Source of the DNA: Pilasporangium apinafurcum
Lineage: Eukaryota > Oomycota > Peronosporomycetes > Pythiales > Pythiaceae
Assembly: GCA_001600495.1 (NCBI GenBank)
Contig: BCKE01000053.1
Location: forward strand, 1-64,000
DNA: 64,000 nt
Direction: 5' to 3'
The position numbers and the translations under genes are program-made. Position 1 is the first letter of the stretch, and each line of letters starts with the position of its first letter. Positions 55,301 to 64,000 of the stretch are shown here, in pieces. Under the pieces are notes generated by a model. It saw only the letters and a list, made by a program, of their open reading frames with translations, had not been told where the DNA came from and searched no databases.

Positions 55301-57180
55301 AAGAGCTTGTCAACGAAAAAGATATTTGGTATACATATGATGAAGAAGCGTACAAGACTAATTTGCGATTGCTGCTCGACGGGTTGCGTGATATGATTGA
55401 GAAGCGCCGCGAAGACAATCTCAGAAAGAATGCACACAGATCTGGTGATCCCTTATCGAACAATGGTATAATAGCGTCACGTGCACCTGGAAGCAGTGGT
55501 AAACTGAAGCAGATGAATTCAGTCGTCAGCAACAACAGTGGATTTGTAGCGAACTCTATGAAATTTGATGAACGTGCTTTGTCCAACAATCAAGACGAGA
55601 TTGGTGAATTTGACAGTACAAGATCGAACATCAGTGTAGAAGACAGTTTCATCGGGGCTAATTTACCTCTTGGTAATCGAGGCATTTCTTCAAATGGAGC
55701 GTTGTCACGTCATGGCAGTAAAACGGGAATGAATCCACAATATGATGTAATCGAAAGTAGTCGAGTCAGCAGCGCCAGCAGTGCTACAAGTATGAACGAT
55801 GATTTTGGCACCTCAGATAGTATCTATCTCGACACTCGGGGTTACTACTTTCATCAACCTCACTGGAAAACGAAAGGCAGTAGCAATCATAGCGTGACAG
55901 GAACCGTTGAAGACGTGAATCGGGCGACAAGTGGTAGCATCATGGAAACTTTCGACGAAGTCGAGGCTGCAACAGCGAGTGGAGAGCAGTTTGTATTTAT
56001 TTGTCATGGAGACTATCACGGCAAATTTGTACGGAAGCTGTGCATAGAGTTATGTCGGCAAGGTGGACTGCGATGTTACTTGGATCGCCGCCATTATGTA
56101 TCACAGCCAGCGACTTCGTCTACTACCATTGATGAAAACCAGAACAATAACGCAGCACTCAAAGAACGTCTGCTGACATCACCAAAGGAAGATATGTCAC
56201 GGCGCATCCACGAAGCGAAAGAGGCAATTCTGAAATGCTCTGCATTCATCGTGATAATATCGGAAAAGACGCTCGTGAGTGAGTTGGTCAAGGATCAGCT
56301 TGCATTTGCAGAAGATAAAGGCAAGAAGCTTCTTCCTGTTGTGGTGAATCCAATGCGTCTTGGCTTGGATATGAAATATAGCCTTTCGAGAAGCGAGTTC
56401 TATCATTTCTTCACGAATGGCGATATGGTCGGCTTTGACAAATCGCTGCAACGAATTTTGGACGAGTTGCGGGAAGAATTGTATGGTATCAGTATTGGAT
56501 ACCACCCAAGTAGTACCTTCAATTTTGGACAAATGCCCTCTTTTGCAGGCAGCAGCCGTGGTCGATCTGGTAGTCGAAGTGGAAATGACCATCTACGTGA
56601 GAGCGGATACTCCAGTGGATCTTTTCACAGCAACTCCACTAGCACCGTCAGACGAAGACGTGGGCTGAGTACAGGCAGTCAGCAAAATGATGGATACACA
56701 CCATCAGGTTTTGGATTGCCTCCTACGCGTCTATCACAATCATTCATCTCTAATGCTGGGGCTGCTGGGCCAGTGGGGCCAAGATCTATCACGTCGGACA
56801 TGAGTCTCTCGCATTCGATGATCGGTAATTTCTCGTCGATGATGGGGAGAATTACGGATGAGATGGAAGAAGAGGAAGACGAACAGCTTTCTTATGCAGG
56901 GATTCAGGACGACGATGACCACGGCTCCGATTCTGAGAGCGATGCAGTCATTTCCGCGTCCGACAAACAACAAAACTATCTTGACTCCGACCGAATCAAC
57001 CATGTCATTGGAGTGTTGACGGCAGAAAATCTAAATGCTTCAAAAGGTCGCAGCCATGATGGTTCCAATTCATCCATCAGTATTCTAGAACAACCAGAGG
57101 ACGGATCAACCTACTCCATCGATGTCATGCCTCCATCCCAGCAACAAGAGCAACAGGAGCAACAGGACCATCAGCAGTAG
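52381..57180 (+). CDS. Membrane ankyrin protein with active-type TIR and degenerate TIR (paralog B)
   Basis: The single exon codes for 1,599 residues from an ATG. The N-terminal 200 residues are Gly-rich then acidic and disordered. Membrane segments lie at about 205-227, 257-279, 309-333 and 345-369, followed by the linker FREHLKMQLGAFKESDQTGD. Ankyrin repeats cover about 450-845 (MHVAAYHGN, TPLHCAV, TPLHWAA twice, TALHIAV). A hydrophobic insert SGDLFWYMASFFIQKP lies between the first repeats. TIR 1 covers about 855-965 (DVMISYTHSH, DPSGIGGGA, WCLKE with E930). TIR 2 covers about 1203-1360; Q1306 (LVKDQLAFAED) stands where E should be. A Ser/Asn-rich spacer of about 190 residues separates the TIRs. 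The tail is Ser/Gly-rich, acidic, with Gln/Glu repeats at the end. It is closest to paralog A. Confidence 0.92.
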   Translation: MESAAHGAGAGGAGRGAANGGGNGNYPKMETPIVIRPRSFVKQETFNSDVESDDRHSREEDEEEDEIEYIERVPQRNDEYEVVQRFPAPFPPGPRSPVPLSPANRLSPAGVYQIEDVRGSLVDQPRTSLATTISRRRGNGGAAAGESGRGWRKTTRNSITNPLLVTGEHNGTVHFSSMTGRPHDPDLPTGYLNGQYKHNSYFAIRLLRITELIVLVDLVALGVFYLYKPGQEIEDGSLNVGAPLKVIFSEESGCRPTVALAALMYHLFPAMIIMGLPASGGRLFEPFKRELRIDRGGRLQKVKRTIYLQVCEITGVATFIYTGIISVTFIYFCASGRIFNDCSDNWFVYVFCFGAVIMYWLTFVEITYFARFREHLKMQLGAFKESDQTGDVRAHWIRSRVKREKRRQHLKTKAAADGVASSIPVPPPPPRSQIIKDVQKRLFRGAQLGDLRLLRRTLRVAKFNLGDDFAREMYQDATMVFGMFGYAKKNPMHVAAYHGNIAAMELLYRAKLNVNAFDKVSRVRFSSGDLFWYMASFFIQKPVESADESHSTIFKTTLVTPLHCAVSTGRVGAVRWLLEHGADVNMCSKSSYRCESRLPPIFLADHPEIVRILLAAGANHLAIPDPGHMNTITVLQLAYLRENYAVAQVLEDWGGDVALTPLHAAAAMNDTTKIRHFLRKKVNPDCLGELGYMGLNKRTPLHWAAINGARDAVEILLDAKADANFQDAHGRTPLHWAARVNRLDIVRVLLAHGADPNIVDDGDMTVILCAACTGGTTVEMFKALTASGGDINHQLRSTGDTALHIAVKLDDQQTALSLLSLGGDIMRVNNDGLRPIDCTTSTRLQFEIKRAAGNRDVMISYTHSHKDFALKLRKSLEDANITTWLDLMDPSGIGGGAVWREEIARGITNAAVVLCILTDDYTQSEWCLKELALAKQVGTPIMAISTENAKISEELQVYLYTRQIVPFEAAITSKELVNEKDIWYTYDEEAYKTNLRLLLDGLRDMIEKRREDNLRKNAHRSGDPLSNNGIIASRAPGSSGKLKQMNSVVSNNSGFVANSMKFDERALSNNQDEIGEFDSTRSNISVEDSFIGANLPLGNRGISSNGALSRHGSKTGMNPQYDVIESSRVSSASSATSMNDDFGTSDSIYLDTRGYYFHQPHWKTKGSSNHSVTGTVEDVNRATSGSIMETFDEVEAATASGEQFVFICHGDYHGKFVRKLCIELCRQGGLRCYLDRRHYVSQPATSSTTIDENQNNNAALKERLLTSPKEDMSRRIHEAKEAILKCSAFIVIISEKTLVSELVKDQLAFAEDKGKKLLPVVVNPMRLGLDMKYSLSRSEFYHFFTNGDMVGFDKSLQRILDELREELYGISIGYHPSSTFNFGQMPSFAGSSRGRSGSRSGNDHLRESGYSSGSFHSNSTSTVRRRRGLSTGSQQNDGYTPSGFGLPPTRLSQSFISNAGAAGPVGPRSITSDMSLSHSMIGNFSSMMGRITDEMEEEEDEQLSYAGIQDDDDHGSDSESDAVISASDKQQNYLDSDRINHVIGVLTAENLNASKGRSHDGSNSSISILEQPEDGSTYSIDVMPPSQQQEQQEQQDHQQ

Positions 57181-57329
57181 CAGTAGCATGTCTTTAACAG
57201 TAGCGTTTAGTGTAGCAGTTATTTGTTAAAATTGTGAAAATTTATCAATATTTAGTGTCACAATACTAGCTTTTGTTAGAATGATGGTCATACTCGCCCC
57301 AGCCAATACCGTTGCAGACAACAGAAACT

Positions 57330-58545
57330 ATGGTGGATGCGGGGAAAGACGTGAGTCTGCAGGAATTGGAGACGCGTCTCGCGACGTTCACGGCGCAGCT
57401 TGCGCAGATCCAGCAGCTGCTGCATGCAGATCCGGAGAATGTCGAGTTCCAGACCATCTCACGAGATCTCACGGAGGTGATTCGACTCACGAAAGAAACG
57501 GTGCGAACAGTTTTTTTCAATACAATAGGGAATGAGTGTATCTTGTCTGAGACCATTATTTTTAATGATGCTTGCCTGTATGCTTGTTGTTGGCCTTTCT
57601 ATTATGTGGAACTAGATGGAGCTAAAAGTGCACTCGAGTTTTGGTAGTGGAAAGAAGCGGGTGTTCACTGAAGCTATGACAGATGAAGAGGAGAAGGAGA
57701 AAAATACAGAAGTGGCATTAGAGCTTTCATTTACACCTGGCACAGTGTGTGAAGCAAAATCTGATAGTAGCGGTGAAGGATCTTCAGCCTTGTGGTATCC
57801 TGCGTATATCGAATCTGTGACTTCGGCTAACACGTACAATGTTCATTTCTTGGGATTTGGCACGAAAAGTGAACTTTCTGCTGCTTCGTTACGACCGATC
57901 ACCCCTGCTCCCAGTAACTCGTCAGCGTTATTTCCGTCAAAGGAGTCGATTCCCGTGGGTTTTAAATGTGAGGCGAAGTACTATGTGGATAGCCAGTATT
58001 ATCCGTGCTCTGTCAGCGAAAAGACACACTATGGCTTTCAAGTGCTTTTCGATGGGTATGGAAACTCAGAGGAAGTACCATATGAATATTTGCGGGCATT
58101 GAGCGAATCAACCGCAAGTGTAAGTTCCAGTACCGCAACGTCGACTGCTGTTCCTACTTCTGCTTCACGTAGTTCAGTAGTGAAACCACCCGCCGCGATT
58201 ATTGACAAGCCGATCAAGATCCCAGAAAACCTGCAAATTCTGCCAACCGACACCGAAGCGGAAAAGGAACGCAAACGGAAGCGAATACGCGCGATCAAGA
58301 GTCTCAATCGTCACAAGAATATTGACAATGAACGGAATATGAAGCAACACGATTGGAAAAGCTTCCAGCATAAGGCACTTAAGAAAAAGAAGCCTTTTAC
58401 CAAGAACGCCAGTATTTTCGCGTCCCCAGACACGGTCGAAGGCAGAGTTGGAGTCGTTGGCAGTGGACAGGGCATGACAAATTTCCAGGACGCGCGAAAA
58501 AAGTTTAAGAAAACAGCTCACCCAAGTACTTCCACCAATCCATAA
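57330..58545 (+). CDS. SMNDC1: SMNDC1/SPF30 splicing factor homolog (2 exons)
   Basis: Exons are 57330-57500 and 57616-58545, joined over a 115-nt intron (GTGCGA ... AACTAG). The product has 366 residues. The N-terminal helix (LQELETRLATFTAQLAQIQQLL, DLTEVIRLTKE) is typical. Two Tudor-like blocks follow: about 85-135 (GTVCEAKS ... WYPAYIESV) and 165-210 (FKCEAKYYVDSQYYPCSV ... VLFDGYGN). The family C-terminus is clear: AIKSLNRHK, NMKQHDWKSFQHKALKKKKPF, ASIFASPDTVEGRVGV and GMTNFQDARKKF. SPF30 is needed to join the U4/U6.U5 tri-snRNP with the pre-spliceosome and binds dimethyl-arginine on Sm proteins. The ATG at 57330 is chosen because the frame above opens only at TTG. Its start is 150 bp after ankyrin-TIR gene B. 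Confidence 0.93.
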
Positions 58546-58734
58546 GAAGACCATGAAGGTGCTTTATATTCAATTCGCTCACAATAATGTCATCCTTGTG
58601 TTGACCAAAAAATTCCGATCCATTTCTTGAAGTCACAGATCCATTTGTTACTGGCTCCTTGTCTAATAATGAAGGTATGGTACCGCCGACTCGGAGCTTA
58701 CAATTATTATGAATCTATGTCTCTTCCATCTGAC

Positions 58735-61700
58735 TTACTCAAGGTAATCTGTCGTTCGGGTGCTGCTGCTATCTTGGTGGCGAAAGGAGGGTCTCCTTCC
58801 ACCCATACTACTTGTCCGGCGTATGTAACTCCGAGTACGATTTAGCGGCGGTGAAGGTGACTGCGCAGATTGGTCATGATGAAGATGATCCTGTTGATAC
58901 AGCAACGCGGCATCTGCGTTACTGGCATTCGTCATACTGGATGCACTCCAACCATGCCCTCCACCGCCAGACCCAGGTCGCCGTCCTAGGACCCGTGGAG
59001 TCACTGGAATAGCAGGCGGTAACAGGAGCGGGTCCGCAGGTCCAAGGGAGATATCAGAGGGAGACTGAATTTCCACGGCAGGTGTATTTCGAGAGTCTGC
59101 TGATACAGCAGACGACACGGATGACATTGGCGAGTTGTGGAGATACGACAGCTCTGCGTCTCCTCCACGGCTCTGATGGCTTCGTCGACGCTGACGATCC
59201 GTTTGCACACGAATATATGAAATCAACCGATCAGCACTTTGTTCAAATCCAATCGACACATTGAAATGCTGGACAATACTTCGTGAAAAGGTGTAACGCT
59301 TGGCAAGATCGATTGTATGCAGCGACAAGAGCAAAGGGATAATCAATTTCCCGCGGTCTTCGGCAAAGGCTAACTGATCCGCAAGCATGTCACATTTCGA
59401 AGAGATTGGCGACAACACCACAATCACTGCAGAGCACGCCAGTATCGCGTCCTTTGCAGCCAATTGTCGAGCTTGGATTGATAGACTCGCCGATTCGTTC
59501 ACACTATTACTCGCTCCGGAGAGATGACTACCGGTTGTGCTATGCTTTTGCCCTGGGTGACCATCATATGAATACTGGACAGAAGGAACAGCTTGGTCCA
59601 CCACGCATCGAATGCCTTGCTTCGTGAGGGCATTCTTGATCCGTTGGCAAAATCCCTTATGAAAATCACCATGCGCAATATAGACGAAAGAGGATGTTTC
59701 TTCTAAAGAGCGCATTGCAGCGCTGGAGAAAAAATCTCCCACAACAAAGCTGTCATTCACTTTTCCACGATTCGTCTTGTCTTTCTTCTCGATATTGCCA
59801 CCGTCACGGTCGCTTTCATCTCCAGAATCATGGGCTTCTTGGTCGTCGAAATCTTCAACTACGCAAATTTTGCTTTTCGACATAGGCTGCCGCTGTCGCC
59901 GTTGCTCCAGTCGAATGCGATGCTCTTCAATCTGGTCGTGAATGCCATCCAAAAGCAAGCGTATGCAATTTCGGAACACTTCATCATCATAAGTATGCAT
60001 TACGGAGTTCTCACCCAATGATGGGTTGCTTTCTGATAATGCTTGATCACCTTCGGCAAGGAAGTACTCATCGCGATCGCCGCCAGCGTGATTTCCTTTC
60101 TTTTTCATTGTTGGGGTATCAGCTTCCCCGCTAACAAGCGTAAGTGTGGACTGCGAGTGGCTATGGTGATTATGTTTGACTGCTGGTCGAAAGTCGATAA
60201 TCTGGCGTGTCCATAGGTACACTTGAAGCTCTTCAGTGATTTCCATATCTTCGCATTGAATCGCAACCACAGGTACGTTTTGCATTTTCGCGAATGCTAA
60301 TTCCTTCATGCACCATTGAGAGGCTGGATAATCCTGTGTAAGGACTGCTAACACCAAAGCACTAGATTTAATGCCTTGTGCAATTTCTTGCCTCCAAATA
60401 GAACCACCAGTAATCCCACTAGGATCCATCGAATCAATCCACGTTGTCACATGCGCACTCTCTAATGCATCTCTCAACTTTCGTGCAAGCGCTGTATGTG
60501 AATGACAATAACTGATCATCACGTCGCGTTGACCAGCCTCTTTCTTGATCGCATAGCGCAGAGAAGGTGACGTCGTACACTCCAACGCTCGCTCACCCAA
60601 GAAATTTGTGGCGGTCAAGCTCATTCCAGCTCGGACGAACATGATCGCGGCACTTTCGTTGTTCTTGCGCAGTGCAACATGCAACGCCGTATCACCGTTG
60701 CATAGTTTCGTTGCATGCATGTCTACTCCATGCTCTATTAGCAATTGGAAGATTTGCGGGTCCATGCTTCTGGCTAACGTTTGTTCAACACCACCATGAT
60801 CTTGGTTTTCTCCAGTGTATCCGGCTCCGATGCGATTGCAATTCCCTTCTCGATTCGACTGGGATAATTTGGTTGAGGCCATCGCTGAGGTCACGCCGGC
60901 GGCACACACACATAGCAATGGAACGCCCTGAATATCTCGAACGTTTGGATCAGCACCATGAGCAAGTAGCAATTCAACAGCTTTGGTACGATTAAGCACA
61001 CATGCCCAGGTGAGAGGAGTTCGTCCAAAAATATCTTTCGCGTCAACCTCGGCACCGTATCGAAGCAAGACTTTCATAGCACCAGTTTGTCCGCGCATTG
61101 CCGCCCAATGTAGCGGTGTACGGCGGAAATATCCATTTGCTTGTTCTCCCAGCGCATTGGGATTAGCACCATGTTCCAGATAAAATTTTACTTCCTGTTT
61201 GAACCCTTTAGAGCATGCATCATGCAGCGGCGTGAGTGCGACATCACCGCCGTACTTCTCCATTTGTAGTGCGGCAGAATTGTGGCCTAAAAGACGCGCA
61301 ACTTCAAAAGGCGTGAGGAAGAGTCCCTTGCCAGGAATATAAAGCGGATTGGCGTCAGCGTCGAGCAAATACCGAGTGCACTCCTTGTTTGTAGCCCAAA
61401 AAAGCGATGGCGTGGCATATTTGCGATGGCTGGACAACGCTGGTTGGTTGGGATCAGCGCCGTAGCGAAGCAGGAGCAGAACCATATCGCTATTCCCCAT
61501 CGTAACTGCCACATGCAATGGGGTCAAAAGCGTGGATTTGAAAAGCCCTACCGGACCAAAAGTCTGTCGAGACTTTGCTTCTGCGCACTTTGATCGCTGC
61601 AAGACCGAAATGATTTCAAACAAAAAGCGGTACACCCAGGTGACATTGATCTTGAGCAACTCCATCTTTTCCATTTGATGAACATCAAAATGTCCATTGG

Positions 61701-63204
61701 AGAGCAATTCTTGAACGACCTCTACTTGGTCAAAAACAATAGCGACATGTAGCGGATTCCGTTGGCATCGTGCAAATAGAAGGCATTCCCTCATTTGCCA
61801 TGCGTGACCACTGTACCACTTCGTGGAGAAATCCGGTCCATCAAGCTCAATTGCTTCTTCAACCAGCTGACGAACTTCTTCGACTTCGCCAAATTTTGCC
61901 GCGTGGTAGAGAGCTGCCTTCATTTGATGAACGCGACATGTCGCTTTCGACGCAAATAGCGGCAAATAGAAGGAGCTTTCAACATAGTCAAATCGTGCTC
62001 GACCAGGAACAGATCCTCGTTGGAACAGGATATGCTCGTGCAATTTGTGGAAAATGATGATCTGCTTCCATCGCAGATAGTAGATTACCAGCGAAATGAA
62101 GTATCCGAAAACAACTACCAAAAAATATCCAAATGGCAGATCGTGGAAGCAGGTGTCCGTGAGCGAGAAAATGTTGTCCGACGACGAAAACAGCAGCAAA
62201 ATCAATGCGACGATGAGATACGGGATCTCAAAAATCACAATCAGCTCCAGAAACGTGAACAAATACGTCTTCTCAAATTGCGGCTCGTCTTCGTTGATGC
62301 CATTTTCGACCACATTACTACCCGTTTTTCCTGCTGCTGCCAGCGATAGTGACTTGGCTTTGCACTTTTTTTTGAAGAGTTTGCACACTGAGAAATTGAG
62401 TGCCGGAAGACACAGCAACACATTCCCCACCAGCGTGTACGAGTAGATATCGATGAACTCTTGCGAAACATTGTGACAACCAGCGCCTTTGTTTGCATGG
62501 GAATCAAAGATGAGCGGAAGAATGTACGAGTCTTTCAGCAAGTGGATAGTGTACACAACGAAGATGAGCAGCGTATTAGAGATCATTGGTGCACAGAGAA
62601 AGGTGTTGCTGTCGTGCTTGAACCACGGCACCAAGAGACACAAGAAGCGCCGCATCGCCACGTACCATTGCCACATCCGTCGTGCACGTAATCGACCGTT
62701 TTCGTCGATATAGTAATGTGAGGACGGGGCATTTGTTGGCTGGATTCGGCACGTGTGATGGTTTGTATCGCCTTTGTGGTTGTGCTGGTCGCCACAAGCA
62801 CTTGATGTCGAATGACGGGAGCCGTTTGTGTTGCTACCGGTACTGATCGAGTGATGACTCACACTCGGTGGCGGTCTGGATGATGATGCGGCCGACATCA
62901 ACCGCATCATTGGGACTTTGGTGCTGTTCCATTCCTGTACTGCCGTGGATGATGTTGAAAATGCCGGTGTGGCTGGTTCTGAAGCTTTTGGGGTATTGAC
63001 GTAGAAATAATCGTAATCGCCGGGTACTTCCGCATGGCTGTCTGTCATATTCACGTCCGATATTTCTACTGAACACGATAACTCCTGGTTCAGCTCCTGT
63101 TCTAAATCCCGTTCGCGATCCTGTGATGACCTTCCCTGTTGGTTCACGTGTTCGCTGATCCTGTTTACCAGTTCCTCCATGCTCTTGGACGACATGTTGT
63201 CCAT
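58735..63204 (-). CDS. Membrane ankyrin protein with active-type TIR and degenerate TIR (paralog C)
   Basis: The single exon codes for 1,489 residues from an ATG. About 175 disordered residues are followed by four membrane segments (TLLIFVVYTIHLL; YTLVGNVLLCLPALNF; LIVIFEIPYLIVALILLLF; YFLVVVFGYFISLVIYYL). The linker differs from A and B. Ankyrin repeats extend to about 870 (NPLHVAIVFD, TPLHVAVTMG, TPLHDACSKG, TPLHWAAMRG, TALHVALRKN). TIR 1 covers about 893-1005 (DVMISYCHSH, DPSGITGGS, WCMKE with E968). After a His/Gln-rich insert comes the helix LLLDGIHDQIEEHR. TIR 2 covers about 1170-1330, where Q1277 (MLADQLAFAED) replaces the Glu. It is clearly the most divergent of the three. Its 3' end faces the SPF30 gene, 189 nt apart. 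Confidence 0.92.
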   Translation of the reverse strand: MDNMSSKSMEELVNRISEHVNQQGRSSQDRERDLEQELNQELSCSVEISDVNMTDSHAEVPGDYDYFYVNTPKASEPATPAFSTSSTAVQEWNSTKVPMMRLMSAASSSRPPPSVSHHSISTGSNTNGSRHSTSSACGDQHNHKGDTNHHTCRIQPTNAPSSHYYIDENGRLRARRMWQWYVAMRRFLCLLVPWFKHDSNTFLCAPMISNTLLIFVVYTIHLLKDSYILPLIFDSHANKGAGCHNVSQEFIDIYSYTLVGNVLLCLPALNFSVCKLFKKKCKAKSLSLAAAGKTGSNVVENGINEDEPQFEKTYLFTFLELIVIFEIPYLIVALILLLFSSSDNIFSLTDTCFHDLPFGYFLVVVFGYFISLVIYYLRWKQIIIFHKLHEHILFQRGSVPGRARFDYVESSFYLPLFASKATCRVHQMKAALYHAAKFGEVEEVRQLVEEAIELDGPDFSTKWYSGHAWQMRECLLFARCQRNPLHVAIVFDQVEVVQELLSNGHFDVHQMEKMELLKINVTWVYRFLFEIISVLQRSKCAEAKSRQTFGPVGLFKSTLLTPLHVAVTMGNSDMVLLLLRYGADPNQPALSSHRKYATPSLFWATNKECTRYLLDADANPLYIPGKGLFLTPFEVARLLGHNSAALQMEKYGGDVALTPLHDACSKGFKQEVKFYLEHGANPNALGEQANGYFRRTPLHWAAMRGQTGAMKVLLRYGAEVDAKDIFGRTPLTWACVLNRTKAVELLLAHGADPNVRDIQGVPLLCVCAAGVTSAMASTKLSQSNREGNCNRIGAGYTGENQDHGGVEQTLARSMDPQIFQLLIEHGVDMHATKLCNGDTALHVALRKNNESAAIMFVRAGMSLTATNFLGERALECTTSPSLRYAIKKEAGQRDVMISYCHSHTALARKLRDALESAHVTTWIDSMDPSGITGGSIWRQEIAQGIKSSALVLAVLTQDYPASQWCMKELAFAKMQNVPVVAIQCEDMEITEELQVYLWTRQIIDFRPAVKHNHHSHSQSTLTLVSGEADTPTMKKKGNHAGGDRDEYFLAEGDQALSESNPSLGENSVMHTYDDEVFRNCIRLLLDGIHDQIEEHRIRLEQRRQRQPMSKSKICVVEDFDDQEAHDSGDESDRDGGNIEKKDKTNRGKVNDSFVVGDFFSSAAMRSLEETSSFVYIAHGDFHKGFCQRIKNALTKQGIRCVVDQAVPSVQYSYDGHPGQKHSTTGSHLSGASNSVNESASLSIQARQLAAKDAILACSAVIVVLSPISSKCDMLADQLAFAEDRGKLIIPLLLSLHTIDLAKRYTFSRSIVQHFNVSIGFEQSADRLISYIRVQTDRQRRRSHQSRGGDAELSYLHNSPMSSVSSAVSADSRNTPAVEIQSPSDISLGPADPLLLPPAIPVTPRVLGRRPGSGGGGHGWSASSMTNASNADAALLYQQDHLHHDQSAQSPSPPLNRTRSYIRRTSSMGGRRPSFRHQDSSSTRTTDYLE

Positions 63205-63765
63205 CTTGGTTTGTTTGATTATTTATAACGATAATAATTTAATTTCCAGGTGTGTTTCTCCACAGTTCACGCTGACAATTCTTTGTTGAGCTTTTCTTCC
63301 TCACTAGGGGAGCTTTTCGATTCTTTCTCCCTTTAGCGTTAAGTGAGGATACCCGTTGAAGGATATGAGGGATACAAATTCGCCAGTGGAGAGGAAATAT
63401 CAAGCGTGAGGGGTCGTATTGGACCCGCTAGTAATATCCGTTGAATACTAACGCTTTTGACAAACAGAAGGGCTTGAATTAGCGCTTCGGCGCGCTGGTG
63501 TAATGGCAATTCCAGCAGCTGGGGGATCTGAGCTGACGATCAGCTTTTTTTTCCAGAGAATGGTGGTGGACATGCACTGTACAGTCAGTGCGAAGAGCAA
63601 AATTTTAATTTTTAGCCAATAGAAGATCGTAATTTTTTAAAGTTGCGTTTTGATTGGAAGATGATAAATTTGGATGATGGAGGCTGATTGGTACATAATC
63701 GTATGCTGATACGACTCCGTGTTTTACAAAAAAGCGTAATCAACCTGGGTTACAATTAACCTGTC
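63205..63765. other. Upstream region of ankyrin-TIR gene C
   Basis: Mixed-composition DNA with no frame of note; the promoter of gene C is expected close to 63204. Confidence 0.5.
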
Positions 63766-64000
63766 GTAATATTAACGTAAAAAAGTACATTTGTTATTCT
63801 TGTTAACACCCCAGGGATCATATGGAATACAAAAGTCATTTGACCAGCAAAAGCTAGTTAAGAGTAGACAACCACGGAACAGCCATCTCCAACACTTGGG
63901 CTCGATGAGTAGGTGTTCATTCTTGAGAAAGATGTTTCTAGTGTGATCTTGGCCTTCCTTTCGCACTGATATTACTACGCAGCGCTTTCTGGACTATCAC
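63766..64000 (-). pseudogene. Likely relic of the second TnpB/Fanzor-type family, cut by window edge
   Basis: The minus strand reads HTRNIFLKNEHLL near 63940-63900, resembling AARDIYLKNEY in the relic at 14066-14330. At DNA level GTTCATTCTTGAGAAAGATGT (63919-63939 region) differs from the other relic in only two of about 21 bases. The N-terminal side would lie beyond base 64000. The match is short, so the call is tentative. Confidence 0.4.

Noticed and set aside
63484-63560. tRNA-like beginning in the stretch around GCGCTGGTGTAATGG
   Set aside because: No cloverleaf arms could be paired by eye, and no T-loop follows at the right distance.

Overview
The window reads as nuclear DNA of an oomycete, probably a peronosporalean or albuginalean; the genus cannot be told from sequence alone. 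The evidence is AT-leaning DNA, mostly single-exon genes with a few short GT-AG introns (65-117 nt), three RWP-RK regulators of stramenopile type, very large ankyrin-TIR membrane proteins, and clear eukaryotic housekeeping genes (CUL3, MON1, SMNDC1/SPF30). Scattered Ns inside repeats suggest a short-read assembly.

Layout. 1-8100 is the 3' part of a giant Gly/Ser-rich repeat gene open at the window edge. 8209-10733 is a decayed Fanzor1-type (TnpB-related) DNA transposon. 11047-11994, 34430-35380 and 39955-41640 are three RWP-RK genes, all on the minus strand. A relic of a different TnpB/Fanzor family lies at 14066-14330, and a likely cousin runs off the window end. 16573-16989 is a small acidic protein. 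17679-19157 is a two-exon type I membrane protein. 21658-22944 is a PDZ protein. 28403-32458 is an LRR/EF-hand protein. 32672-34284 is a second, internally deleted Fanzor1 element. 44253-45911 is MON1 (3 exons), head to head with CUL3 at 46172-48753 (4 exons). 49565-51571 is a UGT-like membrane glycosyltransferase (5 exons). 57330-58545 is SMNDC1/SPF30 (2 exons).

The most interesting content is a set of three paralogous genes (23359-27084 minus, 52381-57180 plus, 58735-63204 minus). They share one architecture: disordered N-terminus, four membrane segments, ankyrin repeats, a TIR domain with the WCxKE catalytic glutamate, and a second TIR-like domain in which that glutamate is glutamine in all three copies. 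This looks like a membrane-tethered ankyrin sensor joined to an active TIR plus a degenerate TIR. I know of no described system with this layout, but I could not search.

The two Fanzor1 elements are nearly identical in their 5' flanks. They have palindromic ends, TTAA (or TTAG) at each border, and conserved stem-loops after the ORF that could form the guide RNA. Introns and starts were worked out by reading splice signals and checking phase; each spliced model closes in frame.
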